Shown here: piece by piece, positions 1 to 9,409 of the stretch
Layout: each line of letters opens with the position of its first letter
How positions within the stretch are numbered: position 1 is the stretch's first letter
Source: Hydrogenophaga sp. PBL-H3
GTDB lineage: Bacteria; Pseudomonadota; Gammaproteobacteria; Burkholderiales; Burkholderiaceae_C
Assembly (NCBI RefSeq): GCF_010104355.1
Contig: NZ_CP044972.1
Location: 186,001-250,000, forward strand
Direction of reading: 5' to 3'
DNA length: 64,000 nucleotides
Translations under genes and position numbers: made by a program
Notes under the pieces: generated by a model
Databases searched by the model: none
What the model saw: only the letters and a program-made list of their open reading frames with translations
Told to the model about the DNA's origin: nothing

Positions 1-1663
1 CTGCCACGGTGGCGCGGGCGCCGCGCGCGCGGCTGGTGCGCCCAGGGCCGGCGGCCTTCTCGGACAGCGATTTGAGCCACACGGCACTCTGGCCTTTGAG
101 GATCTCGCGTGCCGCGTCCTGCAGGTGCAGGGTGTTGTAGTGCGCCGCGTCCACCTGCACCGCTTCGCGGGCAATCAGTTGGCGCAGCAGCGCGCGCCAC
201 TGGGTTTCCGACAAATCAGCACCGATGCCGAAGGTGGAGAGCTTGTCGTGCCCATGCTGTGTCACCTTCTCGGTGACCTTGCCGCGCAGGATGTCCATGA
301 TGTGGCCGGCGCCAAAGGCCATGCCGCTGGACTGCTGCACGCGGTAAATGCACGAGAGCAGCTTGCGCGCTGACTCGGTGGCATCGAAGAGCTGCGGTGG
401 GTGCAGGCAGTTGTCGCAGTTGCCGCAGGGTTCGCTCTCTTCGCCGAAGTAAGACAACAGACGAACGCGGCGGCAGTCGCTGGCCTCGGCCAGGGTCAGC
501 AAAGCGTCGAGCTTGCCGCGCAGCACCTGCTTGAATTCGTCGGCCGCAGGGCTTTCGTCGATCATGCGGCGCTGGTTCACCACATCCTGTAGGCCGTAGG
601 CCATCCAGGCGTTGGCGGGTTCACCATCGCGCCCGGCGCGCCCGGTTTCCTGGTAGTAGCCCTCGATGTTCTTGGGCATGTCCAGGTGGGCCACAAAGCG
701 CACGTCGGGCTTGTCAATGCCCATGCCGAACGCGATGGTGGCCACCATGATCAGGCCCTCTTCGCGCAGGAAGCGGTCCTGGTGTTTCTGCCGCACGGCG
801 GCGTCCAGGCCGGCGTGGTACGGCAGGGCGTTCAGGCCCGCGTCGCACAGCAGCTTGGCCACCTCTTCCACCCGGCGGCGCGACTGGCAGTACACGATGC
901 CGGCGTCGTGCTCGTCACCGCTGGTGTGTTCGTCGCGGATGAAACGCAGCAGCTGCGCGGTGGCGTCTTTTTTCTCCACCAGCTGATAACGAATGTTGGG
1001 CCGGTCGAAGCTGCTGATGAAGGTGCGCGCATCCTGCAGCTGCAGGCGCTCCACGATGTCGGCGCGCGTGAGGTCGTCGGCGGTGGCGGTGAGGGCCACG
1101 CGCGGCACGCCGGCAAAGCGCTCGTGCAGCACGACCAGGCCCCGGTACTCTGGGCGGAAGTCGTGGCCCCACTGGCTCACGCAGTGCGCTTCGTCGATGG
1201 CAAACAGCGCGAGCTTGCCGCGCTCCTTGAGCGAGTCGAGCAGCGCCAGGAAACGCGGCGTGGTCAGGCGCTCGGGCGCCGCGTACAGCAGGGTCAGCTC
1301 ACCGCGCAGCATTTCCTTTTCCACCCGCTGCGCGTCTTCGCTGGAGAGGCTGGAGTTGAGAAAGGCTGCGGCCACGCCGGCTTCCAGCAGCGCACCCACC
1401 TGGTCGTGCATGAGCGCGATCAGCGGCGACACCACTACGGTCAGGCCCTGGCCGCTGCGCTCGCGCACGATGGCCGGCACCTGGTAACACAGCGATTTGC
1501 CGCCACCCGTGGGCATGAGCACCAGCGCGTCGCCACCGCCGCCCACGTGAGCCACGATCTCGGCCTGCGGACCACGGAAGGCGTCAAACCCGAAAACCTC
1601 TTGCAGCACGCCCAGGCTGGTCTCCAGGATTTCGCTGCCGGGAGCGATGTCGATCACACCCAC
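1..1663 (-). CDS. recQ: ATP-dependent DNA helicase RecQ (C-terminus outside window)
   Basis: 3'-5' superfamily 2 DNA helicase of recombination and repair, cytoplasmic. No stop codon is met before the window edge, so about 554 residues are visible and the C-terminal end is missing. Translation of the reverse strand shows Walker A (MPTGGGKS), the DEAH box in the RecQ form [18 protein letters not shown], the FDRPNI motif and the helicase C-terminal motif with [10 protein letters not shown]. These are followed by the RQC zinc-binding cysteines ([11 protein letters not shown] ... CGNCDNC). The start is a GTG whose first base lies at 1663, preceded by GGGAG at a good distance. It overlaps the stop of the upstream rhodanese gene (ATGTAGTG), which suggests translational coupling. 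A GTG two codons later is an alternative start. Confidence 0.93.
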   Translation of the reverse strand, partial: MGVIDIAPGSEILETSLGVLQEVFGFDAFRGPQAEIVAHVGGGGDALVLMPTGGGKSLCYQVPAIVRERSGQGLTVVVSPLIALMHDQVGALLEAGVAAAFLNSSLSSEDAQRVEKEMLRGELTLLYAAPERLTTPRFLALLDSLKERGKLALFAIDEAHCVSQWGHDFRPEYRGLVVLHERFAGVPRVALTATADDLTRADIVERLQLQDARTFISSFDRPNIRYQLVEKKDATAQLLRFIRDEHTSGDEHDAGIVYCQSRRRVEEVAKLLCDAGLNALPYHAGLDAAVRQKHQDRFLREEGLIMVATIAFGMGIDKPDVRFVAHLDMPKNIEGYYQETGRAGRDGEPANAWMAYGLQDVVNQRRMIDESPAADEFKQVLRGKLDALLTLAEASDCRRVRLLSYFGEESEPCGNCDNCLHPPQLFDATESARKLLSCIYRVQQSSGMAFGAGHIMDILRGKVTEKVTQHGHDKLSTFGIGADLSETQWRALLRQLIAREAVQVDAAHYNTLHLQDAAREILKGQSAVWLKSLSEKAAGPGRTSRARGARATVA

Positions 1664-2082
1664 TACATCTGCTCCCAAGGCAGGCCGTCAAAACGCCAGC
1701 CGTTGACGCTAGAGCGCTTGAAGTCCTCGTTGAGTTCACCCTCGAAGCCGTGCACCACGTGCGCCACCTCGGTGAACCCCGCCGCCTCCAACGCCTTGCC
1801 CGCGTCCAGCGTGCGTTTGCCGCTGCGGCAGATCAGCAGCACCGGGCGGTGCTTGTCACCGGCTTCCTGCTCCACGGCGTTCGCAAACCGCGCCGGATCG
1901 GGCGTGAGGTCGGGGTATTCGTACCAGGGGATGTTTTCCACGCCGGGCGGGCGGCCCACGTAGAGCGATTCGATTTCCATGCGCACGTCCACAAACAGCG
2001 GTGTTGCTTCGCTGCGCGTTTCACAGCGCTCGCGTTCGGCCTGCAGCCAGGCCCAGGCCTGCTGGGGCGTGAGGTGTTTCAT
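1663..2082 (-). CDS. Rhodanese-domain protein
   Basis: Single-domain rhodanese of 139 residues, likely a cytoplasmic sulfur-carrier or sulfurtransferase protein. The N-terminal half has the CH2A-like segment VDVRMEIES. The active-site loop is CRSGKR with the catalytic cysteine at about residue 85, in the class that carries persulfide sulfur. There is no signal peptide. The stop codon overlaps the start of recQ, so the two form an operon. The physiological sulfur donor and acceptor cannot be read from the sequence. Confidence 0.85.
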   Translation of the reverse strand: MKHLTPQQAWAWLQAERERCETRSEATPLFVDVRMEIESLYVGRPPGVENIPWYEYPDLTPDPARFANAVEQEAGDKHRPVLLICRSGKRTLDAGKALEAAGFTEVAHVVHGFEGELNEDFKRSSVNGWRFDGLPWEQM

Positions 2083-2161
2083 GGCGGCTATTGTCGGGGA
2101 AAGCCTGAGGTCGCCCGGCGGGTCGAGCCCTGCGGCCCGGGCCGCTTCTTACAATCCAGGG

Positions 2162-3208
<1,047 letters not shown>

Positions 3209-3215
3209 TCCACAC

Positions 3216-3245
3216 AAGACCTTCAGGAAAAACCTGAAGGTCTTT
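3216..3245 (+). terminator. Intrinsic terminator after the metH N-half
   Basis: A perfect 12-bp stem (AAGACCTTCAGG / CCTGAAGGTCTT) with an AAAAA loop and a short T run starts 7 nt after the stop codon. It separates the metH half gene from the downstream riboswitch. Confidence 0.85.
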
Positions 3246-3284
3246 CAGTTCGTGGGGCCTGCGCTTCCCGCCGACAATCGCGCT

Positions 3285-3425
3285 TCCCTTCAAGGGGAGT
3301 AGTCAGCCCGCCACCCGGCACCAAGCCGGGCATCGGTGGGCGGGGTTTTCGTCAATACGCGGCCAGCCGGTCGCCGGAAATCCCCAACCGCAAACGCTGC
3401 GGCCATGGCAAGACCTTGGGGTGTT
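3285..3425 (+). promoter_or_regulatory. yybP-ykoY manganese riboswitch
   Basis: The 5' leader of the TerC/Alx gene contains the two conserved arms of the yybP-ykoY family: AAGGGGAGTAG at 3292-3302 and GGCAAGACCTTGG at 3407-3419. The CAAGG/CCTTG bases of the closing helix pair across them. Between them lie GC-rich arms and the conserved-looking TTTTCGTCAATACG at 3346-3359. A GACAAT hexamer at about 3273 may be the -10. Right after the aptamer, GGTGTT/AACACC (3420-3436) can form a small hairpin just before the ribosome-binding site, a plausible expression platform. The family senses Mn2+ and typically controls alx and mntP, which fits the downstream gene. Confidence 0.85.
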
Positions 3426-3452
3426 TTTTCAACACCAAACCTGAGGTTCTTC

Positions 3453-4403
3453 ATGGAAAGCATTGCCCCGTTGTGGCTGTGGATCGTCTTCGTCGTGTTC
3501 GTCGTGGCGGCTTTGTTCGTTGACTTTGTCGTGCTCAAGAAGCAGGGCGCGCAGGAGGTCAGCGTCAAGCAGGCGGTCCACTGGTCGCTGGTCTGGGTCG
3601 GCTTGAGCTTCGTGTTCAACGCGCTCTTCTGGTGGGCCATCAAGGACACCACCGGTTCGAGTGCGATCGCCAATGAGAAGTCGCTCGAATTCCTCACCGG
3701 CTACCTGATCGAGAAGAGCCTGGCGGTCGACAACATCTTCGTCTTCCTGCTCATCTTCACCTACTTCGCCGTGCCCGCGGCCTACCAGAAACGCGTGCTC
3801 ATGATCGGCATCGTGGGCGCCATCGTGTTGCGCACGGTGATGATCCTGGTGGGTGGCTGGCTGCTGGCGCAGTTCCACTGGATCCTCTATGTGTTCGGCG
3901 CCTTCCTGCTGCTCACCGGTGTGAAGATGTGGTGGGCTGCGGGCCAGGAGCCCAGCCTGGACGACAACCCCGCGCTCAAGCTGCTGCGCAAATGGTTGCC
4001 CGTGAGCCAGTCGTTTGACGGCGAGAAATTCTGGACGGTGGAAAACGGCAAGCGCATCGCCACCCCGCTGCTCATGGTGATCTGCCTGGTGGGCCTGACC
4101 GACGTGATCTTTGCGGTCGACTCCATCCCCGCGATCTTCGCCATCACCAAGGACCCGTTCATCGTGCTCACCAGCAACGTGTTCGCCATCCTGGGCCTGC
4201 GTGCCATGTTTTTCCTGCTGCAGGCCGCAGCCAGCCGCTTCCACCTGTTGAACTACGGTCTGGCGGTGATCCTGGTCTTCATTGGCAGCAAGATGCTGCT
4301 GATCGACGTGTTCAAGATTCCGGTGGCGGTGTCGCTCGGCGTGGTCCTGTCGATCCTCGCGATCACCATGATCTGGAGCTCCAAAACGGCTCCGAACACC
4401 TAA
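3453..4403 (+). CDS. alx: TerC/Alx-family manganese homeostasis membrane protein
   Basis: Integral inner-membrane protein of 316 residues, close to E. coli Alx (about 320). It has about nine hydrophobic segments and the TerC-family acidic signatures: VDFVVL in the first helix, EKSLAVDNIFVF near residue 90 and GLTDVIFAVDSIPAIFAITKDPF near residue 220. The conserved aspartates and glutamates there are thought to bind metal. The family member Alx is a Mn2+ exporter. The start ATG at 3453 follows GAGG. Placement behind a yybP-ykoY riboswitch supports manganese-dependent expression. The end overlaps the convergent cNMP-binding gene by four bases. Transport itself is inference from family and riboswitch. 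Confidence 0.88.
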   Translation: MESIAPLWLWIVFVVFVVAALFVDFVVLKKQGAQEVSVKQAVHWSLVWVGLSFVFNALFWWAIKDTTGSSAIANEKSLEFLTGYLIEKSLAVDNIFVFLLIFTYFAVPAAYQKRVLMIGIVGAIVLRTVMILVGGWLLAQFHWILYVFGAFLLLTGVKMWWAAGQEPSLDDNPALKLLRKWLPVSQSFDGEKFWTVENGKRIATPLLMVICLVGLTDVIFAVDSIPAIFAITKDPFIVLTSNVFAILGLRAMFFLLQAAASRFHLLNYGLAVILVFIGSKMLLIDVFKIPVAVSLGVVLSILAITMIWSSKTAPNT

Positions 4404-5005
4404 CGCGGCTCGGGAATCAATCGGTCAATCTCCTGCTGCATCGACAGCACGAGTTGACCGTAGAGCTGCAGCTTGGTGTCGTTCTCGCGCAGCCGCTGGC
4501 TCAGGCGCTGGGCCACGGCGCTGAGCAGCTTGGCGGCGGTGGTGGGTTCTTCGGCGATCAGGGTCTGCAGGGCGGCCCGCGTGAGCACGGCGCAGCGCAC
4601 CTCGGTGCTGGCGGTGCAGGTGGCGGAGCGGGCTTCGCCGTCCATCAGCGACATCTCGCCCATCAAGTGACCCGGCCCAAGCACGTTGACCGTGTGCGGC
4701 TCGGTGCGGCTCACCGTCACGGCTTCCACCGTGATTTCGCCCTCGATCACCAGCGCCATGAAGCCGTCTTCGCCGCCGCTGTGGCCCTGGCGGATGATGG
4801 CCTCGCCCTCGGCACAGCGCCGCAACTCCATGAAACCCACCACGGTGAGCGCCTCGGCCGCGCTGAGCTGGATCAGCGCGTTGGTGGAGCGAAGCAGGTC
4901 TGCGGCCCGGTGGGCTGTGGTGGAGACACCCACACGTTGGTGTCGGCGTTTGCGCGCCCGGGCGGCTGTGTAGCGCTCGCCAAACAATCTGTCGAACAGG
5001 GCCAT
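4400..5005 (-). CDS. Cyclic-nucleotide-binding-domain protein
   Basis: A cytoplasmic protein of 201 residues with one cNMP-binding (CAP_ED) domain at roughly residues 45-165. It includes the phosphate-binding-cassette-like segment LMGEMSLMDGEARSATCTA. There is no DNA-binding helix-turn-helix after it, only a C-terminal helix, so it is not a Crp/Fnr regulator. It could be a cAMP-responsive adaptor, but no partner is evident. The start at 5005 (MALFDRLFGE) is preferred over an upstream ATG because the domain and the conserved-looking N-terminus begin there. No clear ribosome-binding site is seen. It is divergent from the sensor kinase at 5101. Confidence 0.75.
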   Translation of the reverse strand: MALFDRLFGERYTAARARKRRHQRVGVSTTAHRAADLLRSTNALIQLSAAEALTVVGFMELRRCAEGEAIIRQGHSGGEDGFMALVIEGEITVEAVTVSRTEPHTVNVLGPGHLMGEMSLMDGEARSATCTASTEVRCAVLTRAALQTLIAEEPTTAAKLLSAVAQRLSQRLRENDTKLQLYGQLVLSMQQEIDRLIPEPR

Positions 5006-5071
5006 GGTGGGTACCGGTGACTGCGGGGTGTTGTGTTGCACATTGTCACCCGCCTTGCGCCGTGCACCTCT

Positions 5072-5087
5072 TTGGCACATTCATTGC
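5072..5087 (+). promoter_or_regulatory. Sigma-54-type -24/-12 promoter match
   Basis: TTGGCACATTCATTGC matches the RpoN consensus TGGCAC-N5-TTGC exactly, with GG at 5074-5075 and GC at 5086-5087. The predicted transcript would start about 5099, only two bases before the kinase ATG at 5101, so either the message is leaderless or the match is fortuitous. Confidence 0.45.
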
Positions 5088-5100
5088 GTGCGTTGAGCGC

Positions 5101-6300
5101 ATGCAGACCGACACGCCAGCCCCGCCCATTCGCACCTGGGGCGATCCGCTGGCGCTGCTGCTCGCATCCACCGGCGAAGGCGTGTTCGGCATCGACCTGG
5201 ACGGCCTGTGTGTGTTCATCAACCACGCCGGCGCCCGCATGATCGGCTTTGAGCCCGACGAGCTGCTGGGCTGCAACATGCACGACCTCACCCACCATTC
5301 GCACGCCGACGGCGCGCACTACCCGGTGGAAGACTGCCCGATCTTCAAGGCGTTTCTGGAAGGCCTGCCCTGCCGCATCGACAGCGAGGTGTTCTGGCGC
5401 CGCGACGGCTCCCGCTTCCCGGTGGAGTACTCCAGCCACCCCATCATCGACGGCGGCGCGGTGCGCGGCGCGGTCGTGACCTTCGTCGACATCACCGAGC
5501 GCAAGCGCGCGGCCGACGCGCTGCAGCGAGCCAAGGACGAGCTGGAGGAACGCGTGGGTGAGCGCACGCTCGCGCTGGCCACGGCGCTGAAGCAGGTTCG
5601 CGAACTGGCGGCGCGCTCCGAGGCGGTGCGCGAGGAAGAGCGCACGCGCATCGCGCGCGAGGTGCACGACGAGCTCGGCAGCCTGCTGGTGGCGCTCAAG
5701 ATGGACGTGAACTGGCTGGACAAGCGCCTGTCGGAACAAGAGCAGCGCACGCTGGAGGCTGCGGGCGACATGCGCGCGCGCATGCGCTGCAAGTGCCAGA
5801 ACATGAGCCGCCTGATCGAGAACGCGGTGGACAACGTGGGCCGCATCATCACCGACCTGCGCCCCAGCATCCTGGACCACCAAGGCCTGTGGGCCGCGCT
5901 CGAATGGCAGGCACAGGAGTTCGTGCAGTCGGCCGAAATGTCCCTGAACTGGTGCATGGACGTGGACGACGTGCCCGACCCGCCCGAGCCGCTGGCCATG
6001 GGTGTGTTCCGCATCTTTCAGGAAATGCTGAGCAATGTGGGGCGGCACGCGCACGCCCGTCGTCTGGACGTGCGCATCGTCGTGAGGGCAGGGGTGCTCA
6101 CCCTCGCGGTGCAGGACGATGGGGTGGGTGCGCCGGCCCAGGCGTTTGAAGCCGCCGACGCCTACGGGGTGATGGGCATGCGCGAACGCGCCCGCCATTT
6201 CGGCGGCGATATCCAGATCACCAGCGCACCAGGACAGGGCACGCTCATGCGCCTGTCGATCGAACTGCCTCACCAGATGTCTCAGGGAGCCCCTGCATGA
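5101..6300 (+). CDS. PAS-domain sensor histidine kinase, NarL/DegS type
   Basis: The 399-residue kinase has a PAS domain at about residues 17-140 ending in the PAC-type segment FVDITERKRA. A coiled-coil linker follows, then a HisKA_3 dimerisation domain with the phospho-accepting histidine at residue 189 (REVHDELGS) and a C-terminal HATPase domain (LSNVGRHAHA, DDGVG, GVMGMRERA). There are no transmembrane helices, so it is a cytoplasmic sensor. Its stop overlaps the start of the NarL-type regulator (GCATGA), so the two form a cognate pair. The PAS ligand is not predictable. The adjacent cyanase transport operon is a possible target, but this is only positional. Confidence 0.9.
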   Translation: MQTDTPAPPIRTWGDPLALLLASTGEGVFGIDLDGLCVFINHAGARMIGFEPDELLGCNMHDLTHHSHADGAHYPVEDCPIFKAFLEGLPCRIDSEVFWRRDGSRFPVEYSSHPIIDGGAVRGAVVTFVDITERKRAADALQRAKDELEERVGERTLALATALKQVRELAARSEAVREEERTRIAREVHDELGSLLVALKMDVNWLDKRLSEQEQRTLEAAGDMRARMRCKCQNMSRLIENAVDNVGRIITDLRPSILDHQGLWAALEWQAQEFVQSAEMSLNWCMDVDDVPDPPEPLAMGVFRIFQEMLSNVGRHAHARRLDVRIVVRAGVLTLAVQDDGVGAPAQAFEAADAYGVMGMRERARHFGGDIQITSAPGQGTLMRLSIELPHQMSQGAPA

Positions 6301-6971
6301 CCACCGTTTTTGATGTGTTGGCCGAAACCATCCGCGTGCTGATCGGCGACGACCACCGCATCGTGCGCGAGGGCCTCAAGCAGATCCTGGCCGACGCACC
6401 CGACGTGCAGGTGGTGGCCGAGGCGCAGACCGGCGACGAGGTGCTGGCCGCGGTTCGCGCGCTGGGTGGCCTCGATGGCCTCGATCTCGTGTTGCTGGAC
6501 ATCGCCATGCCCGGACTCGACGGGCTGGACGTGCTGCAAACCATCAAGCGCGAACACCCGCTGCTGCCGGTGCTCATGCTCAGCACCTACCCCGAAAAGC
6601 AGTACGCGGTGCGCTGCATCCGCCTGGGCGCCTGCGGGTACCTGAACAAGAGCGCCGACCCCGACGACATGCTCTACGCCGTGCGCAAGGCGGCGGGCGG
6701 CGGCGTGTTCCTCACGCAGGCCACGGCCGAGGCGCTGGCGGCTGCCGTGGGCCATGCCAGCGCTCAGGCTGGGCCCGAAACCCTGTCGCACCGCGAGCAC
6801 CAGGTCTACCGCCTGCTGACACAGGGCCAGACCGTGAGCGAAATTGGTGCGCAGCTCGGCCTGGCGCCCAACACAGTGAGCACCTACCGGGCCCGGGTGC
6901 TGGAGAAAACCGGCACCAAGAACGACGTGGAGCTCGCGCTTTACGCCGAGCGGCACCGCGCCAAGCCGTGA
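6297..6971 (+). CDS. NarL/FixJ-family response regulator
   Basis: 224 residues: an N-terminal receiver with the acidic pair DDH near residue 19, the phosphorylation aspartate D68 in LLDIAMPG and the conserved lysine in YLNKSAD. A LuxR-type helix-turn-helix follows at about 160-215 (LSHREHQVYRLLTQG ... LAPNTVSTYRARVLEK). It is translationally coupled to the kinase through a 4-base overlap. A perfect 10-bp inverted repeat 20 bp downstream may be its terminator or an activator site for the next operon. Confidence 0.92.
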   Translation: MTTVFDVLAETIRVLIGDDHRIVREGLKQILADAPDVQVVAEAQTGDEVLAAVRALGGLDGLDLVLLDIAMPGLDGLDVLQTIKREHPLLPVLMLSTYPEKQYAVRCIRLGACGYLNKSADPDDMLYAVRKAAGGGVFLTQATAEALAAAVGHASAQAGPETLSHREHQVYRLLTQGQTVSEIGAQLGLAPNTVSTYRARVLEKTGTKNDVELALYAERHRAKP

Positions 6972-6991
6972 TGTGCCGCTTTTGACCACCG

Positions 6992-7015
6992 CCGTGTAGG
7001 GCCAGCCCTACACGG
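6992..7015. repeat. Perfect 10-bp inverted repeat upstream of the cyanase/ABC operon
   Basis: The arms CCGTGTAGGG and CCCTACACGG are separated by CCAG. No T-tract follows, so it is a poor intrinsic terminator. Its centre lies about 100 bp upstream of the predicted sigma-54 start site of the next operon, a normal enhancer distance, so an activator-binding site is plausible. Confidence 0.6.
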
Positions 7016-7077
7016 TGTCGGCCCAAGTCCCGCGAATTCGCACTCGGCACGATGAATGGCTTGCGCCCGGCCGCATC

Positions 7078-7093
7078 TGGCCCGGTGCTTGCA
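7078..7093 (+). promoter_or_regulatory. Sigma-54 promoter of the ABC transporter/cyanase operon
   Basis: TGGCCCGGTGCTTGCA fits TGGCAC-N5-TTGCA with one mismatch. It has GG at 7079-7080 and GC at 7091-7092, exactly 10 bases apart. The start site would be about 7104, leaving a 27-nt leader with ACGAGG eight bases before the ATG at 7131. Confidence 0.7.
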
Positions 7094-7130
7094 ATGACCC
7101 CCTCGTCCATCAACCCACGAGGTGCGCGCC

Positions 7131-8540
7131 ATGTCCGAATTCTTCGATCCCTACAACGCCGACCGCCCGCTCATGATGAAGTGCAGCTGCGGGCGCGACC
7201 ACACCATCGCCGACCACCACGCCGAGGTGGCTGCGGACGGGGCGGCCGTCGAGTTGCGCCGGCGCAGCGAGACCGCCGAGTTCGAGGCTTACAGCAACGA
7301 GTTCATCGAGGCCACGCTGGTCAAGGCGCTGTTCCCGCACGACGAGGTGCGTCGGCGCTTCCTGCGCGCGGTGGGCAAGGGCACGGCCATGGCCGCCATC
7401 GCCAGCGTGCTCCCGGTGACCAGCCTGCAGGCCATGGCGCAGGAGAAGCAGGGCGCGCTGGAGAAGACGAATCTGAAGATCGGCTTCATCCCCATCACCT
7501 GCGCCACGCCGCTGATCATGGCGCACCCGCTGGGCTTCTACAGCAAGCAGGGCCTCAACGTCGAAGTCACCAAAACCGCGGGCTGGGCCCTGGTGCGCGA
7601 CAAGATGATCAACAAGGAGTACGACGCCTCGCATTTCCTTTCGCCCATGCCCCTGGCGATCAGCCTGGGCCTGGGCAGCAACGCCGTGCCCATGAACGTG
7701 GCCACGATCCAGAACATCAACGGCCAGGCCATCACGCTGGCGCTCAAGCACAAGGACAACCGCGACCCGAAGAACTGGAAGGGCTTCAAGTTCGGCATCC
7801 CGTTCGACTACTCGATCCACAACTTCCTGCTGCGCTACTACCTGGCCGAGAACGGCCTGAACCCCGACACCGACGTGCAGCTGCGCGTGATCCCGCCGGC
7901 CGAGATGGTGGCCAACCTGCGCGCCGGCAACATCGACGGTTTCCTCGGCCCCGATCCCTTCAACCAGCGCGCGGTGTTCGACGAGGTCGGCTTCATCCAC
8001 GTGCTCACCCGCGACCTCTGGAACGGCCACCCCTGCTGCGCCTTCGGCACCAGCACCGAGTTCATCCAGAAGAACCCCAACACGTTTGCGGCGCTGTACC
8101 GCGCGGTGCTCACCTCGGCCGCCATGGCGCGCGACCCGAAGAACCGCGAACTCATCGCCAAGGTGATCGCGCCCAGCCAGTACCTCAACCAGCCCGAGGC
8201 CGTGCTCACGCAGGTGCTCACCGGCCGGTTTGCCGACGGCCTGGGCAAGATCCAGAACGTGCCCGAGCGCGCCGACTTCGACCCCATGCCGTGGCAGAGC
8301 ATGGCCGTGTGGATGCTCACTCAGATGCAGCGCTGGGGCTACATCAAGGGCGATGTGGACTACAAGGCTCTGGCCGAGAAGGTGTTCCTGATCACCGACG
8401 CGCGCAAGCACATGAAGGAGCTCGGCCAACCCTTTGCGGCGGGTTCGGGCTACACGAAGCACACCATCATGGGCAAGGCGTTCGACGCGACGAAACCTGC
8501 TGAATACCTGAAGAGCTTTGCCATCAGCAAGGCGGCCTGA
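7131..8540 (+). CDS. CmpA/NrtA-family ABC substrate-binding protein (nitrate/cyanate type)
   Basis: 469 residues. The solute-binding module, from about residue 110, has the NrtA/CmpA hallmarks (KIGFIPITCATPLIMAHPLGFY, HFLSPMPLAIS, GPDPFNQRAV). An unusual N-terminal stretch of about 73 residues, containing a Cys/His cluster KCSCGRDH and HH, precedes a twin-arginine export signal (RRRFLRAVGKG at 74-84, then a hydrophobic segment ending AMA at 101-103). The start ATG at 7131 has ACGAGG upstream. It is the first gene of an operon with a permease, an ATPase and cyanase. Family members bind nitrate, nitrite, bicarbonate or cyanate. The cyanase partner favours cyanate here (inference). Confidence 0.88.
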   Translation: MSEFFDPYNADRPLMMKCSCGRDHTIADHHAEVAADGAAVELRRRSETAEFEAYSNEFIEATLVKALFPHDEVRRRFLRAVGKGTAMAAIASVLPVTSLQAMAQEKQGALEKTNLKIGFIPITCATPLIMAHPLGFYSKQGLNVEVTKTAGWALVRDKMINKEYDASHFLSPMPLAISLGLGSNAVPMNVATIQNINGQAITLALKHKDNRDPKNWKGFKFGIPFDYSIHNFLLRYYLAENGLNPDTDVQLRVIPPAEMVANLRAGNIDGFLGPDPFNQRAVFDEVGFIHVLTRDLWNGHPCCAFGTSTEFIQKNPNTFAALYRAVLTSAAMARDPKNRELIAKVIAPSQYLNQPEAVLTQVLTGRFADGLGKIQNVPERADFDPMPWQSMAVWMLTQMQRWGYIKGDVDYKALAEKVFLITDARKHMKELGQPFAAGSGYTKHTIMGKAFDATKPAEYLKSFAISKAA

Positions 8541-8542
8541 AG

Positions 8543-9409
8543 ATGAAGGCCTCTGCCAGCCTCAACCTGCGCGCGGCCCTGGTCTCGCTGATCCTCTTCT
8601 GCGTTTTCGTGGGGGCCTGGCAGCTGTCCACCAGCGGCCCCAGCATCGGCGGCTCGTCCACCGGCATGACTGCGGAGCAGATCGAGTACGCGAAGATGAT
8701 GGGCAAGGACCCCGGTGTCGAGAAGAGCATCGGCTTCCCGCCGCCCATGGACGTGGCCCGGGCCAGCTGGGGGCATCTGTCCGACCCGTTCTACGACAAG
8801 GGTCCGAACGACAAGGGCATCGGCATCCAGCTCGCGCATTCGCTGGGCCGCGTGGGCCTGGGCTTTCTGCTGGCGATGGCGGTGGCCATTCCGCTGGGTT
8901 TCCTCATCGGCATGTCGCCGCTGATGCGCAAGGCCTTCGATCCTTTCGTGCAGGTGCTCAAACCCATCAGCCCGCTGGCCTGGATGCCGCTGGCGCTCTA
9001 CACGCTGAAAGACTCGGACGTCAGCGGCATCTTCGTGATCTTCATCTGCTCGGTCTGGCCCATGTTGATCAACACCGCGTTCGGTGTGTCCGCCGTCAAG
9101 CGCGAGTGGCTGAACGTGGCCAGCACGCTGGAGGTGGACCCGATGCGCAAGGCCTTCCAGGTGATCCTGCCAGCCGCCGCGCCCACCATCCTCACCGGCA
9201 TGCGCATCAGCATGGGCATCGCCTGGCTGGTGATCGTGGCCGCCGAGATGCTGGTGGGCGGCACGGGCGTGGGCTACTTCGTGTGGAACGAGTGGAACAA
9301 CCTGTCGCTCACCAACGTGATCTTTGCCGTGTTGCTCATCGGCGTGGTCGGCATGCTGCTCGACCTGATGTTTGCCCAGCTCCAGAAGGCGGTGACCTAT
9401 GTGGAGTGA
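8543..9409 (+). CDS. ABC transporter permease, NtrB/CynB type
   Basis: 288-residue inner-membrane permease with an N-terminal anchor, a short periplasmic loop and about five further helices. The BPD_transp_1 coupling-helix region is clear (EWLNVASTLEVDPMRKAFQVILPAAAP). It starts two bases after the substrate-binding protein stop and overlaps the ATPase gene by 11 bases. It resembles permeases of nitrate, cyanate and taurine importers. The substrate is taken from context. Confidence 0.9.
   Translation: MKASASLNLRAALVSLILFCVFVGAWQLSTSGPSIGGSSTGMTAEQIEYAKMMGKDPGVEKSIGFPPPMDVARASWGHLSDPFYDKGPNDKGIGIQLAHSLGRVGLGFLLAMAVAIPLGFLIGMSPLMRKAFDPFVQVLKPISPLAWMPLALYTLKDSDVSGIFVIFICSVWPMLINTAFGVSAVKREWLNVASTLEVDPMRKAFQVILPAAAPTILTGMRISMGIAWLVIVAAEMLVGGTGVGYFVWNEWNNLSLTNVIFAVLLIGVVGMLLDLMFAQLQKAVTYVE

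Noticed and set aside
686..1963. A 425-codon frame on the plus strand
   Set aside because: It is antisense to recQ and the rhodanese, both of which show full motifs.
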